Assembly: GCA_025360285.1 (NCBI GenBank)
Contig: JANYCM010000207.1
Coordinates: 1-11,141 of the forward strand
From: Sphingomonadales bacterium
Lineage (GTDB): Bacteria; Pseudomonadota; Alphaproteobacteria; Sphingomonadales; Sphingomonadaceae
Direction of reading: 5' to 3'
Length of the DNA stretch: 11,141 bases
Shown: piece by piece, positions 1-5,962 of the stretch
How the letters are laid out: every line of letters starts with the position of its first letter
How positions within the stretch are numbered: the stretch's first letter is position 1
Notes under the pieces: generated by a model
Told to the model about the DNA's origin: nothing
Databases searched by the model: none
Seen by the model: only the letters and a program-made list of their open reading frames with translations
Made by a program: the position numbers and the translations under genes

Positions 1-98
1 GCCTGGTTATTGCGCACCCCGTCCCAGACCGTCGAACCATCGCGGACCAGCATGTCCCAGCTATATTTGAACGGTTCGGACTTGATCAGCCAGTTCAT
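1..98 (-). CDS. EVE-domain protein, N-terminal fragment
   Basis: The minus-strand reading frame starts at the ATG complementary to 96-98 and runs off the left edge, giving 32 full codons. The peptide begins MNWLIKSEPFKYSW and continues with a VWDGVRNNQ segment. This closely matches the start of EVE (PUA-like, formerly DUF55) proteins, which typically read W-L-x-K-S-E-P, then W, then W-x-G-V-R-N. EVE domains are related to the YTH fold and are thought to bind modified nucleic acid bases; the role of stand-alone bacterial members is poorly defined. An AAGGAG ribosome site lies just upstream of the ATG, so the start is well supported. The rest of the gene, about three quarters, lies outside the window. 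Confidence 0.85.
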   Translation of the reverse strand, partial: MNWLIKSEPFKYSWDMLVRDGSTVWDGVRNNQ

Positions 99-435
99 GA
101 GGGCTCCTTCGGCTCACGGCGCTGTATCGGCCGCGGCGGCAGCGCGAATTTAGTCGATCGTCACCGAAATTGCGAAAGTTTCCCCGTCCCACTGTAGGAA
201 TCGGGAGAAAAGCGGGCTTTTTGAGTAGTTTGCGAGTATCTGGCCCGGTCGTCAGGGTATCGGCACGGGGCGTGGGCCGGGTTTTTCGGGTATGGTGGCC
301 GGGCATCAGGGTAGTGCCACCGGGCATGGCTCGGGCGAGACCGGAAGCGCGAGTGTCTTCTATGGGAGACAGTCGCAATTTTGCGCCACCCTGCTGCCGC
401 TCACGGCGCGCGTCGCATGGATAGCCTCGAAGCTA
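99..435. other. Gene-poor intergenic region
   Basis: About 340 bases separate the EVE gene from the toxin-antitoxin unit. Short open frames exist on both strands, but their translations are low-complexity and Arg/Pro/Gly-rich, unlike any family I know, so I treat the region as non-coding. It should hold the EVE promoter on the minus strand, though I see no strong -35/-10 pair. It contains a small hairpin (AAAAG 208-212, CTTTT 217-221, followed by one more T). The octamer TCAGGGTA occurs twice (252-259 and 306-313), with a related TCGGGTA at 286-292. CCGGGCAT is repeated at 299-306 and 320-327. A decayed gene or small RNA cannot be excluded. Confidence 0.45.
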
Positions 436-464
436 TGGACAAAATATAGCTCCCAGGATATGGT
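436..464 (+). promoter_or_regulatory. Putative sigma70-type promoter of higBA
   Basis: TGGACA at 436-441 (5 of 6 to TTGACA) and TATGGT at 459-464 (4 of 6 to TATAAT) are separated by exactly 17 bases. The predicted transcription start is near 471, inside the palindrome at 457-475, as expected for an autorepressed toxin-antitoxin operon. A second short inverted repeat (AGCTAT 431-436, ATAGCT 446-451) overlaps the -35. This is a motif match only. Confidence 0.45.
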
Positions 465-475
465 GCGCCCATATC
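457..475. promoter_or_regulatory. Palindromic operator, probable HigA/HigBA binding site
   Basis: Perfect 7-base arms GATATGG (457-463) and CCATATC (469-475) flank a 5-base spacer. The site covers the proposed -10 element and transcription start and lies directly in front of the toxin frame. HigA-type antitoxins with an XRE helix-turn-helix usually bind such dyads to repress their own operon, so autoregulation is the natural inference. Confidence 0.5.
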
Positions 476-833
476 GTGGACGGTTGCCCATCATGATGCG
501 TTCGATCCCGAATATGATGCGCTGCCCGAAACGGTTCAGGGCGAATTGCTGGCGATGAGCGGCCTGCTGGCGGTTTACGGGCCTCGGCTTGGGCGCCCCC
601 ATGCCGACACATTGGCCGGATCACGCCACGCCAACATGAAGGAACTGCGCTTCAATGCCGATGATGGGGTGTGGCGCGTGGCATTCGCGTTCGATCCCGC
701 GCGACAGGCCATCCTGCTGGTCGCGGGTGACAAGGCAGGGGTGGCGCAGAAGCGGTTTTACAAGATCCTGATCACCAGGGCCGACAAGCGATTCGACGAA
801 CATCTGGCGGCGCAGACCGCGAAGGAGACATGA
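471..833 (+). CDS. higB: HigB/RelE-superfamily toxin, start codon unresolved
   Basis: The frame matches the HigB-like (Gp49-related) branch of the RelE/ParE toxin superfamily, which acts as an mRNA endoribonuclease, often ribosome-dependent. From 471 it reads IS-WTVAHHDAFDPEYDALPE, then YGPRLGRPHADTL, GSRHANMKELRF, VWRVAFAFDPARQAILLVAG and DKAGVAQKRFYK, covering the whole usual length of about 115-120 residues. Family resemblance begins at the WTV strand, yet no in-frame ATG, GTG or TTG occurs between the stop at 447-449 and the TTG at 546. Starting at 546 or at the ATG at 555 would lose the first helix. Options are an ATA start at 471, a one-base deletion in the C run at 468-470 (restoring it would fuse the ATG at 460), or an inactive truncated toxin. 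The stop overlaps the antitoxin ATG at 830. The coordinates mark homology, not a proven start. Confidence 0.7.
   Translation: MSWTVAHHDAFDPEYDALPETVQGELLAMSGLLAVYGPRLGRPHADTLAGSRHANMKELRFNADDGVWRVAFAFDPARQAILLVAGDKAGVAQKRFYKILITRADKRFDEHLAAQTAKET
822..827 (+). promoter_or_regulatory. Ribosome binding site deciding the higA start
   Basis: AAGGAG lies at the end of the toxin gene. It is only 2 bases from the ATG at 830 but 8 bases from the ATG at 836, which favours 836 as the antitoxin start. Confidence 0.6.
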
Positions 834-835
834 CG

Positions 836-1156
836 ATGGGACGCACCCACAGCGAGATCATGGCAACCCTGCCCGAAGCACGGCGTCACCGTATCGAGGC
901 ACGCACGGCCGCCCTGGTCGGCGACGTCGAAGGGTTGAAGGCGCTGCGCCAGCTTGCAGCGCGCAGCCAGGAACAGATGGCCGTCAGCCTGGGGGTAAAG
1001 CAGCCCTCGGTCCACAAGATCGAGCGCCAGACCGATCTCTATCTCTCCACCCTGCGCCGCTTTGTCGAGGCCGCCGGCGGCACGCTGGAACTGCGAGTCG
1101 AACTGCCCGGCAAGGGGGTCATGCACCTTACCGGGATCGGGGACCTTAACCGTTGA
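836..1156 (+). CDS. higA: HigA-type antitoxin, XRE-family helix-turn-helix
   Basis: The protein has 106 residues from the ATG at 836. An alternative ATG at 830 overlaps the toxin stop but sits too close to the AAGGAG. The N-terminus (MGRTHSEIMATLPEARRHRI) is the typical opening of alphaproteobacterial HigA partners. An XRE helix-turn-helix follows at about residues 33-64 (LKALRQLAARSQEQMAVSLG, then VKQPSVHKIERQTD), and then STLRRFVEAAGGTLELRVEL, the usual dimerising C-terminal part. It should neutralise the upstream HigB by direct binding and, alone or in complex, repress the operon at the palindrome at 457-475. Toxin-first order is the hallmark of the HigBA class. No terminator lies directly behind it; the hairpin repeats at 1225-1326 may serve. 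Confidence 0.85.
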   Translation: MGRTHSEIMATLPEARRHRIEARTAALVGDVEGLKALRQLAARSQEQMAVSLGVKQPSVHKIERQTDLYLSTLRRFVEAAGGTLELRVELPGKGVMHLTGIGDLNR

Positions 1157-1224
1157 TACGACGCCTGCTAGAGACTCTGGCCCGTACCATCCTGCGTAAG
1201 GCGATCCTGCAAATTCAAGAACAT

Positions 1225-1326
1225 CGTCATGCTGAACTTGTTTCAGCATCCACCTTGCAACCGGCATTGCCGCGGCGAATATGGCACCGGCGGCCCGGTG
1301 GATGCTGAAACAAATTCAGCATGACG
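1225..1326. repeat. Inverted pair of 30-base REP-like hairpin repeats
   Basis: Copy 1 (1225-1254) and copy 2 (1297-1326) are reverse complements with one mismatch. Each copy also folds on itself: ATGCTGAA (1229-1236) pairs with TTCAGCAT (1242-1249), and ATGCTGAA (1302-1309) with TTCAGCAT (1315-1322), both with 5-base loops. The pair could thus form two small hairpins or one long 30-bp stem with a 42-base loop. It lies between convergent higA and the hydrolase gene, so a bidirectional terminator role is likely. Intergenic repeats of this general form (GTCATGCTGAAC...) are familiar from sphingomonad genomes. Confidence 0.8.
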
Positions 1327-1356
1327 AGGTGCGAACCGGGAGGCTTGGCCACAACC

Positions 1357-2376
1357 CTACCGCCCCCGCACCTGCCCCACCACCTCATCCACCGCGGCGA
1401 TCACCAGGTCGGGCCGGTCGAACTGGATGTAGTGGCTGGCATCGGGCACCAGAATCTGGCGGCCGCGGGTTGACCAATGCGCCTCTTCGGCCTGCATGAC
1501 GACCCATTCGGCCTGGACGCGGCGGTCCGTGGCGGAGGTTATGCCGAGCATCTTGAGGTCGCCGGGGGTGCGCGGCTTGGTGGACGTCAGCACGATGGTG
1601 GGGCGGTCACCCAGGGTGCGCAATTCGCCGCCTTGCGCGAACATGCGGGGCAGCGCCTCGGCCTCCAGCCGTACGGCGTGGAGGGATTTGGCCATATAGG
1701 CGGTGGTGGCGCCGGTGGTGCTGGCCGGCGCGCCGGGGTATGGCGGCTGCACCACCAGCCGCTGGGCGCCGGTCCAGGTCAGCGCGTCGATCCAGCCGAA
1801 CAGGCCGGCCACCTTGCCCAGATCGGGAAAGCCCAGCCTGGTCATCCGCGCCACCTGATCGGGGTGGGAGGCATCGACGAACACCAGCCCGGCGACATTG
1901 GCGCCATATTTGCGCACATAGGTCATCATCAGCGGGCCGCCGAGTGAGTGGCCGACCATGACGAGGGGCCCGGTGATACCGGCGCCGGCCAAAGTCGCGT
2001 GCAGGTCATCGGCGACGGCTTCGGCATCGACCGGGGTTTTCCGGGGGTCGCTCCACATGATGCCGGCGCGATCATAGCTGCACGCGCGGGTGGTGCTGGC
2101 GATGGCATCCTGCACCCTGGCCCAGGCGAGGGTGCCATTGGTATCAAGGCCGGATTCGAACACGACGGTTGGCGAACCCGTGCCGCGGCAATCGAGGTGC
2201 ATCCGCCGGCCGCCGATATCGACCAAAGCCCCGCGCGGTGGATAATCGCGGGCGGCGACGCTGCGGCCGTGGAATTCCACCGCCGCGCCAATGGTGACCG
2301 CGACGATGATCAGCGCCAACAGCGCGCCGATGATGCGCAGCGGCCACCGCCACCAGCGCTTTGCCTTCACTGCCAT
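1357..2376 (-). CDS. Membrane-anchored alpha/beta-fold hydrolase
   Basis: The protein has 339 residues from the ATG at 2376, chosen because AGGGGAAA precedes it and a hydrophobic anchor follows at once; a longer in-frame extension upstream is Arg-rich and unlikely. A transmembrane segment spans about residues 12-34 (IIGALLALIIVAVTIGAAV), so the catalytic domain probably faces the periplasm. Fold markers are FESGLD (oxyanion region, 73-78), YDRAGIMWSDP (101-111), the nucleophile elbow GHSLGG with Ser144, FVDASHPDQ (166-174) and the likely catalytic His315 in PDASHYIQ. The acidic triad member cannot be assigned with certainty. The substrate is unknown; an ester or lactone hydrolase is a fair guess. 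It follows the EmrB-type transporter by 58 bases on the same strand, suggesting co-expression and a link to the exported compound. Confidence 0.85.
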   Translation of the reverse strand: MAVKAKRWWRWPLRIIGALLALIIVAVTIGAAVEFHGRSVAARDYPPRGALVDIGGRRMHLDCRGTGSPTVVFESGLDTNGTLAWARVQDAIASTTRACSYDRAGIMWSDPRKTPVDAEAVADDLHATLAGAGITGPLVMVGHSLGGPLMMTYVRKYGANVAGLVFVDASHPDQVARMTRLGFPDLGKVAGLFGWIDALTWTGAQRLVVQPPYPGAPASTTGATTAYMAKSLHAVRLEAEALPRMFAQGGELRTLGDRPTIVLTSTKPRTPGDLKMLGITSATDRRVQAEWVVMQAEEAHWSTRGRQILVPDASHYIQFDRPDLVIAAVDEVVGQVRGR

Positions 2377-2405
2377 GCCCGGTTTCCCCTTTGCTGCCGC
2401 GACGC

Positions 2406-2422
2406 TTGGCGCGCGGCGCCAA
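2406..2422 (-). other. Short hairpin between transporter and hydrolase genes
   Basis: TTGGCGC (2406-2412) and GCGCCAA (2416-2422) form a perfect 7-bp stem with a 3-base loop in the 58-base gap. No U-run follows on the minus strand. It may stabilise the upstream message or attenuate read-through; this is a structural observation only. Confidence 0.3.
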
Positions 2423-2434
2423 AAGGTCAAGCCG

Positions 2435-4030
2435 TCAATGCTCCGACACCGGCCCCGCCGGCAGCGGCGGCCGCTTGCACAGCGCCGCCAACGGGATGGC
2501 CAGCGCAAAGATCAGCGCCATGCCGGCGAAGACATCGTCGAACGCCATGGCCAGCGCCTGGCGCGCCACGAACTGCCCCATTTCGGCCTGGGCCATCGCC
2601 AGTGCCTGCGCCGCATCGGCGGTCGTCGTGCCGATCTGCGCGGCAAGGCCCGACAGCATGTCCAGCGCCGCCGCCGGCGCCGCGCCCATCGCTTCGGACA
2701 GGCGCAGCGCATGAACCCGCGACTGGTCCTGCAACCAGGTGTTGACCACCGCAATACCGATGGCGCCGCCCAGATTGCGGGTGAGGTTGAACAGGCCCGA
2801 GGCATCGCGCAGTTCCGCCGGCGCGGCACCGCCGATGCCGAGGCCAACGGTCGGCACGATGCACAGCAGAATGGCAAAGCCGCGCACCACCTGCGGCACC
2901 AGCAACTCGCCAAAGCCCCATTGCGGCCCGACGTCCGACAGCAGCCACAGGCCCAGCGCGAAAAAGGTGAAGCCCACGCCGACGACGAGGCGCGGGTCGG
3001 CGCGGCTGGATAATTTGGCAGCGATCGGCGCGCCGCAACCCATGGCGAGGCCGGCAACGAACACCGTCTCGCCAATCTGGCTGCTCGAAAAGCCGCGCAC
3101 CCGGCCGAGGAACACCGGCATCAGATAGGTAGCAGCATAAAGCCCGAAGCCGATTACCATGTTGAGCCCGCAGGCAATCCCGAAGGTCGGGCGGCGAAAC
3201 GGTGTGAGTCGCACCAGCGGCGAGGCGGCGAAGCAGCAGCGTTCGAAGAACACCACGCAGCCGACGGCGGACAGCCAGGCGGCGCTGGCCACCGCCTCAT
3301 CCTGCAACCAGTCATGGCGCGGGCCTTCCTCCAGCACATATTGCAGGCCGCCGAGGAACAGGATGAGCGACGCCAGGTGCAGCCAGTCGATCTTTTTCAG
3401 CAGCGCCAGATCGGGTTCATCGATGCGGCCCAGGATCGGCACGGCGATGGTGATCAGCAGCCCCGGCGCGATGTTCATGAAGAACAGCCAGCGCCACGAC
3501 GCGGCATCGGTGATCCAGCCGCCCAATGAGGGCCCGAGCGTCGGCGCCAGCGTCGATACCAGCCCGAGCACGCCGGGAATGAAGGCGCGCTTGTCGGGCG
3601 GGAAGATGGTGAAGCCGACGGCGAATACCGTCGGGATCATGGCGCCGCCGACAAAGCCCTGGATGGCGCGATAGACGATCATCTGGTCGATCGAGGTCGC
3701 GGTACCGCAGAGCAGCGACGACAGGGTGAACAGCGCCGCCGAACCGGCAAACAGCCAGCGCGTGCTGAGCGCCCTGGCGAGAAAGCCCGACAGCGGGATC
3801 ATGACGATTTCGGCCATGAGGTAACTGGTCTGCACCCAGGCGATCTCGTCCGGCCCCGCCGACAGGCCGGCCTGAACCGAATTCAGCGAGGCGGCGACGA
3901 TCTGGGTATCGAGCAGCGCCAGGAACTGCCCGAAGGCCATGATGGCGAACAGCAGGATACGGCTGCGATTGGTCATCAGCGCCGGGTCGATGGTGCCGCG
4001 CGATACAGGCAATGCGGCGGCGCTAGCCAT
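2435..4030 (-). CDS. emrB: EmrB/QacA-type (DHA2) MFS drug efflux transporter
   Basis: This 531-residue, strongly hydrophobic protein has the length and pattern of 14-helix DHA2 drug:proton antiporters. Helix 1 carries LLDTQIVAASLNSV (39-52), the family motif with a buried Asp. A motif-A-like GFLARALSTRW lies at 82-92, RAIQGFVGGAMIP at 121-133, and the antiporter motif C region TLAPTLGPSLGGWI at 160-173, followed by SWRWLFFMN, typical of EmrB. It should move hydrophobic toxic compounds across the inner membrane through the EmrA-type adaptor encoded divergently at 4683-5819. The start at 4030 has no clear Shine-Dalgarno; Met19 at 3976 has none either. The gene begins 10 bases from the TetR palindrome at 4041-4066, so repression by that regulator is expected. 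The symbol is by family, not proven orthology. Confidence 0.92.
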   Translation of the reverse strand: MASAAALPVSRGTIDPALMTNRSRILLFAIMAFGQFLALLDTQIVAASLNSVQAGLSAGPDEIAWVQTSYLMAEIVMIPLSGFLARALSTRWLFAGSAALFTLSSLLCGTATSIDQMIVYRAIQGFVGGAMIPTVFAVGFTIFPPDKRAFIPGVLGLVSTLAPTLGPSLGGWITDAASWRWLFFMNIAPGLLITIAVPILGRIDEPDLALLKKIDWLHLASLILFLGGLQYVLEEGPRHDWLQDEAVASAAWLSAVGCVVFFERCCFAASPLVRLTPFRRPTFGIACGLNMVIGFGLYAATYLMPVFLGRVRGFSSSQIGETVFVAGLAMGCGAPIAAKLSSRADPRLVVGVGFTFFALGLWLLSDVGPQWGFGELLVPQVVRGFAILLCIVPTVGLGIGGAAPAELRDASGLFNLTRNLGGAIGIAVVNTWLQDQSRVHALRLSEAMGAAPAAALDMLSGLAAQIGTTTADAAQALAMAQAEMGQFVARQALAMAFDDVFAGMALIFALAIPLAALCKRPPLPAGPVSEH

Positions 4031-4040
4031 GAGGACTTGC

Positions 4041-4066
4041 TTTCATATGATCACTATCATATGAAA
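4041..4066. promoter_or_regulatory. 26-bp palindromic operator between emrB and tetR
   Basis: Perfect 11-base arms TTTCATATGAT (4041-4051) and ATCATATGAAA (4056-4066) flank the spacer CACT. Each arm also contains the self-palindrome TCATATGA (4043-4050 and 4057-4064), with centres 14 bases apart. It occupies most of the 41 bases between the two divergent start codons. TATGAT at 4046-4051 and its mirror image on the minus strand resemble -10 elements, so repressor binding would block both promoters. The TetR product encoded next door is the obvious ligand. Confidence 0.8.
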
Positions 4067-4071
4067 CGGTC

Positions 4072-4686
4072 ATGGAAAGCAAGCCCCTCCCCCGCCCCCA
4101 GGTTTCCAGAACGGCTGCCAAACAGGCCACCCGCGCGCTGGTGATCAGGACCGCATCGCGCGCCATGCGCCGGGACGGCATCGCCGCCACCGGCGTGGCC
4201 GCGGTGATGGCCAAAGCCGGGCTGACGCATGGCGGCTTTTATGCACATTTCGCCTCCAAGGACGCGCTGGCGGCGGCCGCCATCGATGCCGCCTTTGCCG
4301 AATCGAGCCGGCGTATTGCGCGCCGGGTGGAGGGGTTGGCCCCGGCGGCGGCGCTGGCCGCGTGGATCGAGCTTTATGTCACCACCAGCCACCGCGATGA
4401 TCGCAGCCGCGGTTGCGCTTTGACGGCGCTGGGTAGCGAGGCCAGCCGCGGCGGTGATGCCATGCCGGCGGCGCTGGCGCGCGGCATGGCGCAATTGACC
4501 GATCGGTTGGCGGACTGGCTGGCGGCGATCGACGACCCGGCCCCTGCCGCCACCGCCGGGGCCATGCTGGCCGAAGCGGTGGGGGCCATCACCCTGGCGC
4601 GCGTCCTGGGTGCGACCGCCGCATCGGACGCGCTGCTTACCGCCACCCGCGCTTCACTGCGCCGCCGCGCCGGGATTCCCGCATGA
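4072..4686 (+). CDS. TetR/AcrR-family transcriptional repressor
   Basis: The protein has 204 residues, the usual TetR length. The N-terminal DNA-binding helix-turn-helix is plain at about residues 39-64: ATGVAAVMAKAGLTHGGFYA then HFASKDAL, matching the family pattern T-x2-I/V-A-x2-A-G-x4-G-x-F-Y-x-H-F-x-S-K. The C-terminal half is Ala-rich and helical and contains RGCALTALGSEASR (113-126), a segment common in one subgroup of TetR proteins. It is divergent from the efflux transporter gene and overlaps the membrane-fusion gene by ATGA at 4683-4686, so it most likely represses both from the palindrome at 4041-4066 and is released by a pump substrate. Its start lies 6 bases from the palindrome with no clear ribosome site, so the leader must be very short. 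The inducer is unknown. Confidence 0.93.
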   Translation: MESKPLPRPQVSRTAAKQATRALVIRTASRAMRRDGIAATGVAAVMAKAGLTHGGFYAHFASKDALAAAAIDAAFAESSRRIARRVEGLAPAAALAAWIELYVTTSHRDDRSRGCALTALGSEASRGGDAMPAALARGMAQLTDRLADWLAAIDDPAPAATAGAMLAEAVGAITLARVLGATAASDALLTATRASLRRRAGIPA

Positions 4687-5819
4687 CCGACCAGCCTGCT
4701 GCCGCCGTGTTTGCTGACGCCGCCGTTCTTGCCGAAGCCAGCGCACCGCCGCGCCGGCGCCGCCGGGCGCTGTTCGTCCTCGCCGGCGCGGCCATTGCCA
4801 TTGCCGCGGGCTGGTTCTGGATTCACGCCGCCGGGCGCAGCGTCAGCACGGACAATGCCTATGTCCGCGCCGACACGACCATCGTCGCGCCGCGCGTCCG
4901 CGGCATCGTCGCGGCGCTGCTGGTTGCCGACAATGCCCATGTCGCCGCCGGCACGCCGCTGGTCCGGATCGATGCCGAGGAGTTTGAATCGCGCCTCGCC
5001 GCCGCCCGCGCCGATGCGGCGCTGGCTGCCGCCGGGGTGGCGTCTGCCGAAGCCGCGGTCACAAGGCTGGGCGCCGAACAGCGCCTCGCCGGCGCCAACC
5101 AGACAACCGCTGCCACCGCCATTGCAGCGGCCGATGCCCAGCTTGCCCAGGCCCGCGCCGAACAGGCGCGGCAGCGAGCCCTGTTGGCGCAGGGTTTCGC
5201 CACGCGCCGCAACGCCGATCTCGCCGATGCCGCCGCCGCCAGTGCCAGCGCCGAAGCGCTGCGCGCCCGCGCTGCGCTGGGGGGACGGGCACGCGAAGGC
5301 GATGTGACGACGGCGCGACGCGGCGAGTTGCTGGCAGCCGTCGGCCAGGCCCGCGCCGCCGCCGCCAGGGCTGATGCGGCGGTGGCGCTGGCGGAGCAGG
5401 ATCTGCGCCACACGCTGATCACCGCGCCGGTCGCCGGCAGCATCGCCGATCGCCAGGTCAGCGCCGGCGATTTTGTCCAGCCCGGCACCCGCCTGCTGCG
5501 CATCGTCCCCGATCGCGGCCTGTATGTGACCGCCAATTTCAAGGAAACCCAGACGGCGCGGATGCGCATCGGCATGCCAGCCGAAGTCCGCGTCGATGCC
5601 CTGCCCGATCAGATGCTGACCGGCCGGGTCGAAAGCCTGGCGCCGGGATCGGGTTCGGACTTTGCGCTGCTGCCTTTTGAACCCGGCACCGGCAATTTCA
5701 CCAAGATCGTTCAGCGGGTGGGGGTGCGCATCCGGCTTGATCCTGGCCAGCCGGGACTGGAGCGGCTGCGGTCCGGGCTGTCAGCGGTGGTTGATGTGGA
5801 TTTGCGCCAGAAAGAATAG
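4683..5819 (+). CDS. emrA: EmrA/HlyD-family membrane fusion (periplasmic adaptor) protein
   Basis: This 378-residue protein has a basic cytoplasmic tail (PPRRRRR, 22-28), one transmembrane segment (about 29-48), then STDNAYVRADTTIVAPRVRG (55-74), the classic EmrA start of the lipoyl half-motif. A long Ala-rich coiled-coil hairpin (about 98-240) follows, then the second lipoyl half LITAPVAGSIADRQVSAGDF (245-264), the beta-barrel motif YVTANFKETQ (281-290), and GSGSDFALLPFEPGTGNFTK (322-341), very typical of EmrA. It links the EmrB-type transporter to an outer-membrane channel in the periplasm. Its ATG overlaps the tetR stop and has no Shine-Dalgarno of its own, so translational coupling is likely. 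No TolC-like gene is present nearby, so the channel must be encoded elsewhere. Subfamily call firm, substrate unknown. Confidence 0.93.
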   Translation: MTDQPAAAVFADAAVLAEASAPPRRRRRALFVLAGAAIAIAAGWFWIHAAGRSVSTDNAYVRADTTIVAPRVRGIVAALLVADNAHVAAGTPLVRIDAEEFESRLAAARADAALAAAGVASAEAAVTRLGAEQRLAGANQTTAATAIAAADAQLAQARAEQARQRALLAQGFATRRNADLADAAAASASAEALRARAALGGRAREGDVTTARRGELLAAVGQARAAAARADAAVALAEQDLRHTLITAPVAGSIADRQVSAGDFVQPGTRLLRIVPDRGLYVTANFKETQTARMRIGMPAEVRVDALPDQMLTGRVESLAPGSGSDFALLPFEPGTGNFTKIVQRVGVRIRLDPGQPGLERLRSGLSAVVDVDLRQKE

Positions 5820-5910
5820 GCGCGGGCAAAGCCCGCGCCGTCTGACGGGGTCGGCGCGCGAAGGCCGCGCCGCCCCGCCGTGGGCCCCATGAAAACATTA
5901 GCTTCATGGG
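5819..5910. terminator. Three consecutive hairpins between convergent genes
   Basis: Hairpin 1 pairs GGCGCGGGC (5819-5827, beginning in the emrA stop codon) with GCCCGCGCC (5831-5839). Hairpin 2 pairs CGGGG plus CGGCGCG (5846-5850 and 5852-5858) with CGCGCCG plus CCCCG (5866-5877), leaving one bulged T. Hairpin 3 pairs CCCATGAA (5886-5893) with TTCATGGG (5903-5910). None has a proper U-run, so termination efficiency is uncertain, but the position between emrA and wrbA suits a bidirectional transcription barrier. Confidence 0.55.
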
Positions 5911-5962
5911 TTGCCCTGTCCGGTCTTGCGCCTGTCGGCCCGCGGCCCGCGCGCTCGCGGCG

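Noticed and set aside
170..424. Small open frames in the 99-435 region as genes
   Set aside because: There is no ribosome site at useful spacing, no recognisable family, and overlapping low-complexity frames occur on both strands.
2376..2508. Longer N-terminus for the hydrolase, starting at 2508
   Set aside because: The extra 44 residues are Arg-rich, overlap the end of the transporter gene, and lack a ribosome site. The ATG at 2376 has AGGGGAAA and leads straight into the membrane anchor.
1948..2745. Long plus-strand open frame opposite the hydrolase and transporter genes
   Set aside because: Composition is Ala/Pro/Arg/Gly-rich without any family motif. It is the mirror of two clear genes in GC-rich DNA.
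4374..5411. 345-codon minus-strand open frame opposite tetR and emrA
   Set aside because: It crosses two well-supported genes, and its translation is Gly/Ala/Arg repeats typical of antisense frames.
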